Part shown: positions 1 to 6,878 of the stretch, piece after piece
Position numbering within the stretch: position 1 is the first letter of the stretch
How the letters are laid out: each line of letters starts with the position of its first letter
From: CAYPOY01 sp964412395
Lineage (GTDB): Bacteria; Chloroflexota; Anaerolineae; B4-G1
Length of the DNA stretch: 22,497 nt
Assembly (NCBI GenBank): GCA_964412395.1
Contig: CAYPOY010000049.1
Span: 1-22,497 of the forward strand
Direction of reading: 5' to 3'
Program-made: the position numbers and the translations under genes
Notes under the pieces: generated by a model
Database searches by the model: none
The model's input: the letters and a program-made list of their open reading frames with translations, nothing else
Told to the model about the DNA's origin: nothing

Positions 1-420
1 AGAGACCTTCGGCGAACAATGTCGGAGACCTTCGGCGAGAACAATGTCAGAGACCTTCGGCGAACGAGGTCAGAAGGCTGATGGGCGAAGGTCTCAGGCT
101 GATGGGCGAAGGTCTCCTGACCGAGCCCTTTGCGCCTCGGTCAGAGACCTTCGGCGAACAATGTCAGAGACCTTCGGCGAACGAGGTCAGAAGGCTGATG
201 GGCGAGGGTCTCAGCCTGATGGGCGAAGGTCTCCTGACCGAGCCCTTTACGCCTCGGTCAGAGACCTTCGGCGAACAATGTCAGAGACCTTCGGCGAACG
301 ATGTCAGAAGGCTGATGGGCGAGGGTCTCAGCCTGATGGGCGAAGGTCTCCCGACCGAGCCTTTACGCCTCGGTCGGAGACCTTCGGCGAACGATGTCGG
401 AGACCTTCGGCGTGTGTAAC
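1..420. repeat. 117-bp tandem repeat array with internal inverted repeats
   Basis: About three copies of a 117-bp unit begin at 66, 183 and 300, preceded by a partial copy. The third copy is slightly diverged and has lost one base in a C run. Each unit holds two copies of a direct subrepeat with core GAGACCTTCGGCGAAC and two copies of GCTGATGGGCGAAGGTCTC. The GAGACCTTCG and CGAAGGTCTC cores are reverse complements, so each unit can fold into hairpins or a cruciform. A further hairpin is CTGACCGAG paired with CTCGGTCAG. Because 117 is a multiple of three, several frames stay open, but the encoded 39-residue repeats are arginine-rich low-complexity sequence with no recognisable domain, so I treat the region as non-coding. 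It continues beyond the left edge and ends four bases before the tex stop codon. Function is unknown. Confidence 0.9.
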
Positions 421-423
421 TGC

Positions 424-2652
424 TCAGGCTGCTTTCTGTGCTAATATAGGGTGAGACAACTCACCGCCATTCTCCATCCTCCACCTTCCATCCTCCACCC
501 TCCCCGGCCATCCCAACGCAATTCGGCCGCGATCGGGTTCCACCTGTAGTATCTCCACCTCAATCACATCACCTACCTTCAACCGTGTGCCAGCGGGTAT
601 CTTGCTGCGGTGCAACAAGCCATCGTGCTTGACCCCAACGTCCACAAATGCGCCAAAGTCCACCACGTTCCGCACGGTGCCATTCAGTCGCAGGCCAGCC
701 TGCAGGTCATCCATCGTCAGCACATCGCTGCGCAGGATAGGGGCGGGCAGGGCTTCGCGCGGGTCACGACCGGGGCGGACCAACTGTTCGATTATATCGG
801 TCAGGGTGGGAACACCCGTGCCCAGTTCGGCGGCCAGCACGCTTAAGGCTGGCTGTTCCTGACGTTTGGTCAGGGTGGCCAGCGCGGCCTCCCGTTCGGC
901 AGGTTCCGTCTGTGCGGTCAACCCGGCGCGACTCAGCACGGCTTCAGCGATAACGTAACTTTCCGGGTGGATGGCGCTGTCGTCCAGCGGGTGATCGCCG
1001 CCGTGGACGCGCAGAAAACCCGCCGCTTGCTCAAAGGTCTTCGGCCCGAGTCCGGGCACGTTCCTGAGTGCCATCCGGTTTGGGAACGGCCCGTTTGCAT
1101 CCCGGTAGGCCACGATGCGCGCCGCCAGTTTGGGGCCGACGCCGGCCACGTGCTTCAAGAGCGCTGGGGACGCCGTGTTCACGTCCACGCCCACGCGATT
1201 CACCACGCTCTCTACCACGCCGGTCAACGCTTCGGCGAGTTGAGCCTGGTCAACGTCGTGTTGGTACATACCAACGCCGATGGACTGCGGATCAATCTTC
1301 ACCAGTTCGGCCAGCGGGTCCTGCACGCGCCGGGCGATGGAGACCGCGCCACGCATGCTGACGTCCAGGTCGGGCAGCTCGGCGCGGGCCAGCGGGCTGG
1401 CGCTGTACACGCTGGCTCCGGCTTCGCTGACGATGAGATACTGTAGCGGCAGGTCTTGTACCTGCCCCGAAGCGCGGATCAGTTCGGCGACGAGTCGTTC
1501 CGTCTCGCGTGAGGCCGTGCCGTTGCCGATGGCTATCAACGTGACGTGGTGCCGGGCGGCGAGGGCTGCGAGGACGTTCAGGGCTGCGTTCCATTGCTTC
1601 TGCGACTGGTGCGGATAAATCGTGGCCGTGTCCAGCACTTTGCCGGTAGGGTCCACGACCGTGACCTTGCAGCCAGTGCGAAAGCCAGGGTCAATCCCCA
1701 GCATGGTGTGCCCGGCCAGCGGCGGCTGGTTGAGGAGGGCGCGCAGGTTGGCCGAGAAGACGGAGATGGCGTGGACTTCGGCCTGCTCGGTGAGGATGCG
1801 GCGCACATCTCGCTCGATGGCCGGGAGCAGGAGCCGTTGGGCGGCGTCATCCGCGGCCAACGTAAGTTGGCCGGCGAGCGGCGAGCGGCGGTCGGGGCGA
1901 AAGTGTGAGTTGATGGCGGTCTGCCAGTCCCGTTCGGGAACCTCGGTGCGCACCCGTAACACTTTCTCGGCCTCACCGCGGTTGATCGCCAGGACCTGGT
2001 GGGGGCGCAGCCGGTTGATCCGGTACTCAAAGTCGTGGTAGATTTGATAGGTGCCGCGCGGGTCCTTGGCCTTCTCATTCTTTTTGGAGCGGAGCACACC
2101 CCACTGGAGCGCCTTCTCACGGGTGATCCGCCGGACTTGGGGATGGTCGCTGATGATCTCGGCGACGATGTCGCGCGCCCCGGCCAGTGCGTCTTCCATG
2201 GTCGGCACGTCGGGTGTGAGGAATGGCATGGCGATCTGGGCGATGGTCTGTGTCGTGCGCTCTTGTCGCAGGATGAGATCGGCCAGGCCCTGCAGACCTT
2301 TGTCGCGGGCCCGGCTTGCGCGGGTGCGGCGCTTGGGCTTGTACGGCTGGTACAGGTCTTCCAGTGCAGTACGCGTGCCGGCGGCGAGCAACTGCTGGCG
2401 CAGTGCGGGGGTGAGCTTGCCCTGCGCCTCGATGGTGGCGACGATGGTCTGGCGGCGTTTGTCCAGCGCTCGCAGTTTCGAGAGCAGCGCGCTCAGTTGG
2501 CGCAGTTGCTCGTCGTCCAGCCCGCCGGTAACCTCTTTGCGGTAGCGGGCAATAAAGGGCAGGGTATTGCCTGCGTCGAGCAGTTCAATCGTGGCCGTGA
2601 CCTGCTCAGGGCACAGGTTCAGTTGGGTGGCGATTTGTTGTGCGTGGTTCAT
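424..2652 (-). CDS. tex: Tex-family RNA-binding transcription accessory protein
   Basis: This 742-residue cytoplasmic protein matches the Tex family, nucleic-acid-binding proteins linked to transcription and RNA metabolism. The N-terminal helical Tex region carries the typical FIARYRKEVTGGLDDEQL stretch (about 33-50). An YqgF/RNase H-like domain lies at about 315-445 (MLGIDPGFRTGCK). Helix-hairpin-helix motifs lie at about 485-550 (HVAGVGPKLAARIV and NVPGLGPKTFEQAAGF). A C-terminal S1 domain occupies about 648-715 (GTVRNVVDFGAFVDVGVKHDGL). The ATG at 2652 gives the expected N-terminus (MNHAQQIATQLN). Length is within the usual range (roughly 720-780). The last 25 or so residues after the S1 domain are unusual: they are encoded partly by a heptamer repeat array at 467-501 and look like non-homologous read-through. 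It appears monocistronic, with an octamer repeat array 46 nt upstream. Confidence 0.95.
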   Translation of the reverse strand: MNHAQQIATQLNLCPEQVTATIELLDAGNTLPFIARYRKEVTGGLDDEQLRQLSALLSKLRALDKRRQTIVATIEAQGKLTPALRQQLLAAGTRTALEDLYQPYKPKRRTRASRARDKGLQGLADLILRQERTTQTIAQIAMPFLTPDVPTMEDALAGARDIVAEIISDHPQVRRITREKALQWGVLRSKKNEKAKDPRGTYQIYHDFEYRINRLRPHQVLAINRGEAEKVLRVRTEVPERDWQTAINSHFRPDRRSPLAGQLTLAADDAAQRLLLPAIERDVRRILTEQAEVHAISVFSANLRALLNQPPLAGHTMLGIDPGFRTGCKVTVVDPTGKVLDTATIYPHQSQKQWNAALNVLAALAARHHVTLIAIGNGTASRETERLVAELIRASGQVQDLPLQYLIVSEAGASVYSASPLARAELPDLDVSMRGAVSIARRVQDPLAELVKIDPQSIGVGMYQHDVDQAQLAEALTGVVESVVNRVGVDVNTASPALLKHVAGVGPKLAARIVAYRDANGPFPNRMALRNVPGLGPKTFEQAAGFLRVHGGDHPLDDSAIHPESYVIAEAVLSRAGLTAQTEPAEREAALATLTKRQEQPALSVLAAELGTGVPTLTDIIEQLVRPGRDPREALPAPILRSDVLTMDDLQAGLRLNGTVRNVVDFGAFVDVGVKHDGLLHRSKIPAGTRLKVGDVIEVEILQVEPDRGRIALGWPGRVEDGRWRMENGGELSHPILAQKAA
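467..503. repeat. Heptamer repeat array inside the 3' end of tex
   Basis: Five contiguous 7-nt units of the form CCATTCT, CCATCCT or CCACCTT run from 467 to 501, followed by CC. They lie within the final codons of tex and encode the Gly/Glu/Arg/Met-rich tail. The style matches the arrays at 9861-9923 and 12487-12605, although the unit sequence differs. Confidence 0.8.
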
Positions 2653-2697
2653 AGGTATCTCTCGGAGACGCCGGCGAACCGGCTATGGACATTTCTT

Positions 2698-2745
2698 ACT
2701 TGCAAACTTGCCTACTTGCAAACTTGCCTACTTGCAAACTTGCTT
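2698..2745. repeat. Octamer repeat array (ACTTGCAA/ACTTGCCT), copy 1
   Basis: Six contiguous 8-nt units alternate ACTTGCAA and ACTTGCCT, the last being ACTTGCTT. The array lies in the 155-nt gap between the vapC stop and the tex start, both on the minus strand. The same two octamers recur at 16289-16352, 13.5 kb away. The rest of the gap holds no recognisable gene. Confidence 0.9.
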
Positions 2746-2807
2746 GGCTTGGGGCGCTCCCGCCGGTATCTGTTGGGGGCGTTTCAACCGATTTGTTCCC
2801 TGCTCTG

Positions 2808-3242
2808 CTACGGCCAGTCCGCCAGGAAGCGTGCGTCCAAGCCAGTTCCCGCCAGGCGGCGGACCAACGCCTCGTCGGCGGTTACCAGCGGCAGAGATAG
2901 CTGCCGGGCCAGCGCCACGTAGGCGGCGTCGTAGGCGGTGATCCCGTGGGCCACGGCCAGCGCCAGAGCCGCTTCCGCCAGGTCTGCCGTGGAGGCTATC
3001 TGCAACAGCAGCCGTGTCAGGTCGGCCACGTCCTGCTGCGCTGCCTCTGGCGGGTAGCCAAAGCGCCGCGCGTACTTCCAGAGGATGTTTGTACATTCGA
3101 TGAAGAATAGGTCTGGCACGTAGAACCGGGCCGGCGGCGTGGTGGTCAGGTGTGCGAAAAGCGCATCGGCCTGGTCGGACAGCGGCTCTACCAGAAAGAG
3201 CTTAATCCCCACGCTAGCATCAACCACGCAGTCCACACTCAT
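2808..3242 (-). CDS. VapC-type PIN-domain toxin (FitB-like)
   Basis: This 144-residue PIN-domain protein is probably the ribonuclease toxin of a type II toxin-antitoxin pair. The N-terminal SVDCVVDASVGIKLFL supplies the first PIN aspartate (VVDAS). A central FFIECTNILWK supplies the conserved acidic residue. The C-terminal ITAYDAAYVALARQLSLPLVTAD supplies the remaining acidic residues. The ATG at 3242 was chosen because it gives a standard PIN N-terminus and overlaps the antitoxin stop by 4 nt (ATGA), the usual arrangement in such operons; an upstream in-frame extension to 3371 would read through the antitoxin gene. Expected activity is Mg-dependent RNA cleavage blocked by the antitoxin encoded immediately upstream. 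The exact target RNA cannot be told from sequence. Confidence 0.9.
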   Translation of the reverse strand: MSVDCVVDASVGIKLFLVEPLSDQADALFAHLTTTPPARFYVPDLFFIECTNILWKYARRFGYPPEAAQQDVADLTRLLLQIASTADLAEAALALAVAHGITAYDAAYVALARQLSLPLVTADEALVRRLAGTGLDARFLADWP

Positions 3243-3481
3243 CGGTCTCGGTCCTGGCGTAGCAGCATTGTGCTGTCGGGAGCGTCTACTTCGGCGGGGT
3301 TGAAGAAGCGGCGGGCGCGAATAGACACCAGGGTAGCTTCCGGTGTACGTTCGGATTCCTCTATGGCCCACTCGAGCAATGTGAGCACCTCCGCGCTGAG
3401 CGAGCGGCGTTGGGTTTCCGCCCGCTGCTGCAAGTGTGCGTACAACTCGTCGGGGACATTCCGCACGTGTAGGATAGGCAT
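3239..3481 (-). CDS. FitA-like ribbon-helix-helix antitoxin
   Basis: This 80-residue protein begins MPILHVRNVPDELYAHLQQR, the pattern of FitA/VapB ribbon-helix-helix antitoxins: a beta strand, then NVPDELYAHL, then RRSLSAEVLTLLEWAI. The N-terminal half should bind operator DNA as a dimer, and the C-terminal half (RRFFNPAEVDAPDSTMLLRQDRDR) should wrap the PIN toxin. The start at 3481 is set by a strong Shine-Dalgarno GGAGGT at 3489-3494 with 7-nt spacing; a longer frame to 3601 lacks support and would run through the promoter. It overlaps the toxin by 4 nt. A promoter and two palindromes lie just upstream, consistent with autoregulation. Confidence 0.9.
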   Translation of the reverse strand: MPILHVRNVPDELYAHLQQRAETQRRSLSAEVLTLLEWAIEESERTPEATLVSIRARRFFNPAEVDAPDSTMLLRQDRDR

Positions 3482-3497
3482 TGACCTTACCTCCATC

Positions 3498-3543
3498 CAG
3501 GGATTATCCCTGATTATACCGCTTATGGTTGCATAATGCAACC
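3498..3543 (-). promoter_or_regulatory. Promoter and twin operator palindromes of the FitA/VapC pair
   Basis: On the minus strand a perfect -10 box TATAAT (3513-3518) follows a -35-like TTGCAT (3536-3541) with 17-nt spacing. Two perfect palindromes bracket the -10. GGTTGCATAATGCAACC at 3527-3543 covers the -35, and CAGGGATTATCCCTG at 3498-3512 falls at about the transcription start. Ribbon-helix-helix antitoxins generally bind such palindromes, so both are candidate operators for repression by the antitoxin. Confidence 0.75.
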
Positions 3544-3619
3544 GTGTTTCCCAGCGGCTTACGATGTCGCCGTGGAAGGTGCTACACCCACCAACACTCA
3601 TATGAGCCTACCCAAATTA

Positions 3620-3772
3620 GCATATGCACCAATGTCATTAAGACTTCGGAAGTCTGCCGTCGAGGATTTTGGAAGCGAATCAGCCCGAAATCACCTCAAA
3701 AGCTGGTTGATAGCGCACTCTTGAGACTTCCGAAGTCTGATCCCCCCTTAACTTGATGACATTGGCATACGC
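3620..3772. repeat. Inverted-repeat (MITE-like) element between two toxin-antitoxin modules
   Basis: The ends are imperfect inverted repeats: CCAATGTCAT at 3629-3638 pairs with ATGACATTGG at 3756-3765, and the flanking GCATATGC/GCATACGC-type sequences extend the similarity. Inside, AGACTTCGGAAGTCT (3641-3655) and its exact reverse complement AGACTTCCGAAGTCT (3724-3738) form a second inverted pair, and each is itself almost palindromic. The roughly 70-nt core shows no coding signal. The whole is about 150 nt, the size of a miniature inverted-repeat element. I see no clear target-site duplication. It occupies most of the 384-nt gap between the divergent antitoxin genes. Confidence 0.6.
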
Positions 3773-3802
3773 ACTACTGTTTGGGTTCTCCAATTGACCA
3801 TT

Positions 3803-3831
3803 TGACTTTACCACTTTTGTGTATTACAATT
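3803..3831 (+). promoter_or_regulatory. Promoter of the Phd/VapC pair
   Basis: TTGACT at 3803-3808 and TACAAT at 3826-3831 are separated by exactly 17 nt, giving a good sigma-70-type promoter. Transcription would start near 3838, about 28 nt before the antitoxin ATG at 3866. Confidence 0.7.
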
Positions 3832-3865
3832 GCCTATAACAGATTTCTATCTTGGAGGAAGCTGG

Positions 3866-4117
3866 ATGTATATCTCAGTTGCCGAAGCCCATAACCGTCT
3901 CTCCCGTTGGCTGAACAGGGTCCAGGATGGGCCCATCACCATCACCCGGCGGGGCAAGCCCGTGGGTGTCATCATCTCCCCTGGGGAGTACGAGCGGTTG
4001 CGCCGGGTGCAGGCCTATCTGCAGATGCTCCGCCTCTCCCAGTCGTTGCGGGAAAGCGGCTTGACGGCCGACGAACTGTTTCAGGCCTCACGCGAAGAGT
4101 TGGAGGGGCGGCTGTGA
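3866..4117 (+). CDS. Phd/YefM-family antitoxin
   Basis: This 83-residue protein starts MYISVAEAHNRLSRWLNRV and continues DGPITITRRGKPVGVIISPGEY, the Phd/YefM DNA-binding fold. The C-terminal part (LRESGLTADELFQASREELEGRL) should neutralise the toxin. The ATG at 3866 is preferred over an upstream in-frame ATG at 3830 because GGAGGAA (3854-3860) sits 5 nt before it, and the earlier codon lies inside the promoter -10. The stop overlaps the toxin start by 4 nt (GTGA), indicating translational coupling. Pairing of a Phd-type antitoxin with a PIN toxin is a common arrangement. Confidence 0.9.
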   Translation: MYISVAEAHNRLSRWLNRVQDGPITITRRGKPVGVIISPGEYERLRRVQAYLQMLRLSQSLRESGLTADELFQASREELEGRL

Positions 4118-4536
4118 TAGTAGATGCCAGCGTCATTCTACGTGCCTTCTTTCCCGATGAGAAGCAGGCTCAGGCGCAGGCGTTGATCCGCGACCACGTG
4201 TCTGGGTACGTGCGGCTGACTGCCCCTGTCCTTCTTCTCTACGAAGTGACCAACGCTGTCCTGCAGGCGGTGCACCGGGGACGCATCACCGACGAGGAGG
4301 GGGAGGCCATCCTGGGTGCGTTCGAGGGTCTGGGCATCGAGATGGAGCCGGTGACATGGCAGCAGATGCTACCCCTGGCCCGGCGGTTTGATCGCTCGGC
4401 CTACGACGCGGCCTACCTGGCGCTGGCCAAAGCGAGAGGGGAGCCCCTGGTCACCGGCGACCTGCGGCTGTACCACGCCGTCCGTGATCACCTGGACTGG
4501 GTACGGTGGCTCGGGGATGGGCAGCGTTCTGGGTAG
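4114..4536 (+). CDS. VapC-type PIN-domain toxin
   Basis: This 140-residue PIN protein begins at a GTG overlapping the antitoxin stop. The first acidic motif is VIVDASVILRAFF, the second is in LLLYEVTNAVLQAV, and the C-terminal acidic cluster is RSAYDAAYLALAKARGEPLVTGDLRLY. These are the residues expected to hold the catalytic metal in PIN RNases. The start was chosen because the upstream extension of the frame is antisense-like low-quality sequence (a His run), while the GTG gives a standard VapC N-terminus. It is transcribed with the preceding antitoxin and ends 35 nt before the convergent protease gene. The target RNA is not predictable. Confidence 0.9.
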   Translation: MIVDASVILRAFFPDEKQAQAQALIRDHVSGYVRLTAPVLLLYEVTNAVLQAVHRGRITDEEGEAILGAFEGLGIEMEPVTWQQMLPLARRFDRSAYDAAYLALAKARGEPLVTGDLRLYHAVRDHLDWVRWLGDGQRSG

Positions 4537-4571
4537 ATTGGGTGCAGAGATCCGCGTCAGCACCCTGGCCT

Positions 4572-6830
4572 TTAATTGCACCCTACCGTTTCTCCACAGC
4601 GGGGGCAGAAGCGGGCTCCTTCTCTCAGCCGGGCACCACAGTGCCGGCAGTAGCGTGGTCGGCGGCCCTGTGCGAGGGGATGACCGCAGGCAGGGCAGAA
4701 GCGTGCACCGGGCCGTACTGCCGCTCCACAGGACTGACAGCGCACGGGCTGAGGCGCATGAGGCGCAGGGCGCGGGGCCGTGGTGTGGGGCGGCGGCGCA
4801 TGAGGCGCAGGGGATGGGGGTGGAGGCGGAGAGGCATAAGGCGTGGGGTGTAGAGCAGGCTGCGGAACTGGTTGAGCTCGCCGGGTATGCCGCACCAGTA
4901 TGATCAGGCTGACCCCGCCGACGAGCAATAACCCCGCTCCGGCACAGCCCAATCCTCCCACGATCAAGCCCAGGCCAGTCAGCCCCAGCGGGCCTGCCCC
5001 GCTCCCCGAAGGTGGCACCGGCGCCGGGGTGGTGTAAGCCACCGGGGTGGGGGTGGGCAGCGGCGCGGGGGTAGCGGTGGGGCCAGGAGCAGGCTGTGGT
5101 GTCGGCGTGGCCGTGGGGGTAGGGGCTGTGCTGGCCGCTGGTGGTGATGGCAGTTGCAGCCGTCCGTAGCCGTAGCCAGTATCTGGGCCGGAGGCGCCCA
5201 GGTCTGCGGCGTGGGCCAGCAGGAAGTCCACCACCTCCTGGCGGGTGAACTCAGGATGGGCCTGCCAGACCAGCGCGGCAGCCCCGGCGACGTGGGGGCA
5301 GGAGGCTGAAGTGCCGTGGAACTCCTCCACACCATAGCTGGCCCCAGAGACCCCGGTCGGGGCAGAGATGTCGGGCTTGAGCCGCCCATCAGCCGTCGGA
5401 CCCTGGGAGCTGTAATCGGCCAGGGTGTCGTCCCACCAGTTGGCCGCTCCTACTGTCAGCGAGCCCATGGCGTCGGCCGGCGGGCAGAGGCTGTGATCCG
5501 GCGATGGGTAGGCTACGTCTGCGCCGTCCACGAAGATGTCCAAGGTCACGGCCCGGTCAGCTTCATAGGCGGTGACAACGGCGTAGACGGTCTCCCCGCC
5601 AGTTTCGTACTCGATCCACTCGACCGGCTCCTGCCCGAACTCGCCCGTTTGGGCGTCCTGGGAGGTGGCCACTTCGTTGCACGCTACGTCGTAGAGAAAC
5701 AGTTCATAGTCCTGCGCAGCCTGCTCCCAATCGTCTTCCCAACTCAGGACAATCTGGACGTAACCATCGTTGTAGAGGGCCAGCATTTCCTCGCCCGGTG
5801 CAAACTCGTGAAAGTCGTCGCCATCTTCGTCGGTGAAGACGCCCCGATAATGGGAAAGAGCCTCGTTGCCGGAGGAGTTGACCCACAGGATGCCTCGGGC
5901 AGCCAGGTCGTCTACCAGTTGGGCATCCCACTCGCTGCCATCGCGGGGGCCGATCAGCCCGCTGGCCGAGTGGGAGATGATGTCCACTCTCTGATCTAGC
6001 AGCCAATCCACCGCCTCGCCCATCGCGGCGTCGCTGCCATCATACCAGGCGAAGATGAGTTTGGCGTCGGGGGCAACCTCGTGGATGATCTCGGCGCAGG
6101 CGGTTCCGTGGACTTCCTCGTCGTCGTACCAGCCAAAGGTGGCGATGGTCACGTCGTCCGGCAGTTCGACGGTCAGCAGGTCCCGGTGGCCGGCGAATCC
6201 CAGGTCGAGGACGCCCACGCGCAGGCCCGCGCCGGTGAAGCCGGCCTGGTGCCAGGCTTCGGCACCGATGACGGCCACACCTTCCCCCTCGACGGTGCTG
6301 CCGTCGTGTTTGCGCCGCTCGGGCAGTTGCACACCGATGACGTGTTCCAGTTCGGTAAATTGGTCGAAGATGGCGCCAGGCTGCTCGGCCTGCAACTGGG
6401 CCTCGATCAGTTCCAGTGGCACGGCAACGTTGACCCGATCCCGGTGGCTGCTGGCGACGGTGACCCCAGCAGCCTCCAGTTGGGCCACCAGGGGGGCGTT
6501 ATCCTCCGTGTCGAGGATGAGGGTGACGGCGATGTCACCATCCGGGGTGAGCAGGCCGCGCTGGCGGGCCAGTTCCAGCGCTGCTTCCTTGCCGTCTTCT
6601 TGCTGGTAAGCCACCAGGAACTCCTTGTAGACAGAGTCCAATTCGGGGTCGGTGAGGATGGCGGCCAGTTCGGGGTACTGCTCTGCCAGGTCGGCCAGGG
6701 AGGAAGGCGGGGTGATCTCCTGTGGCGTGGGCAGGTTGTCCTGTGAAGATGTGAAATAGATGGTACTAGCTGCGACGAGCAACACGGCCCCCACGACGAG
6801 CAGGGCGATCACGGTTCTACGATTGATCAT
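4572..6830 (-). CDS. Membrane subtilisin (S8) protease with cytosolic double zinc ribbon
   Basis: This 752-residue protein has an N-terminal membrane segment (VIALLVVGAVLLVAA, about 7-22), a prodomain-like region, and an S8 domain. The catalytic triad is visible: Asp209 in VGVLDLGF, His241 in EVHGTACAE and Ser508 in FHGTSASCPH, with the oxyanion Asn318 in NSSGN. About 110 residues rich in acidic and aromatic positions are inserted between Asn318 and the serine and look like a beta-sandwich module. A Pro/Thr linker, a second membrane helix (about 615-647) and basic residues (VRHTRR) follow, then a proline-rich stretch and two zinc ribbons (CQSCG/CPACG and CRHCG/CPRCG). Predicted topology puts the protease outside and the zinc ribbons inside. 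The ATG at 6830 follows GAGGAG at 7 nt; an upstream in-frame ATG at 6869 lacks this. The substrate is unknown. Confidence 0.9.
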   Translation of the reverse strand: MINRRTVIALLVVGAVLLVAASTIYFTSSQDNLPTPQEITPPSSLADLAEQYPELAAILTDPELDSVYKEFLVAYQQEDGKEAALELARQRGLLTPDGDIAVTLILDTEDNAPLVAQLEAAGVTVASSHRDRVNVAVPLELIEAQLQAEQPGAIFDQFTELEHVIGVQLPERRKHDGSTVEGEGVAVIGAEAWHQAGFTGAGLRVGVLDLGFAGHRDLLTVELPDDVTIATFGWYDDEEVHGTACAEIIHEVAPDAKLIFAWYDGSDAAMGEAVDWLLDQRVDIISHSASGLIGPRDGSEWDAQLVDDLAARGILWVNSSGNEALSHYRGVFTDEDGDDFHEFAPGEEMLALYNDGYVQIVLSWEDDWEQAAQDYELFLYDVACNEVATSQDAQTGEFGQEPVEWIEYETGGETVYAVVTAYEADRAVTLDIFVDGADVAYPSPDHSLCPPADAMGSLTVGAANWWDDTLADYSSQGPTADGRLKPDISAPTGVSGASYGVEEFHGTSASCPHVAGAAALVWQAHPEFTRQEVVDFLLAHAADLGASGPDTGYGYGRLQLPSPPAASTAPTPTATPTPQPAPGPTATPAPLPTPTPVAYTTPAPVPPSGSGAGPLGLTGLGLIVGGLGCAGAGLLLVGGVSLIILVRHTRRAQPVPQPALHPTPYASPPPPPSPAPHAPPPHTTAPRPAPHAPQPVRCQSCGAAVRPGARFCPACGHPLAQGRRPRYCRHCGARLREGARFCPRCGETVGCN

Positions 6831-6878
6831 CAGGCTTCTCCTCGTGACTGACGCGACGCTGCCTCCCACCCACCCCTG

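Noticed and set aside
1..420. CRISPR array
   Set aside because: The units are contiguous with no unique spacers, and there are no cas genes.
44..454. Two overlapping plus-strand frames through the tandem repeats
   Set aside because: They stay open only because the repeat unit is a multiple of three; the peptide is low-complexity and has no family features.
3243..3371. 43-residue N-terminal extension of the first VapC
   Set aside because: It reads through the antitoxin coding sequence out of frame; the ATG at 3242 gives the normal PIN start and the ATGA overlap.
4540..4566. GGGTGC/GCACCC hairpin between convergent vapC and protease genes as a terminator
   Set aside because: The stem is only 6 bp with a 14-nt loop and no T-run on either strand.
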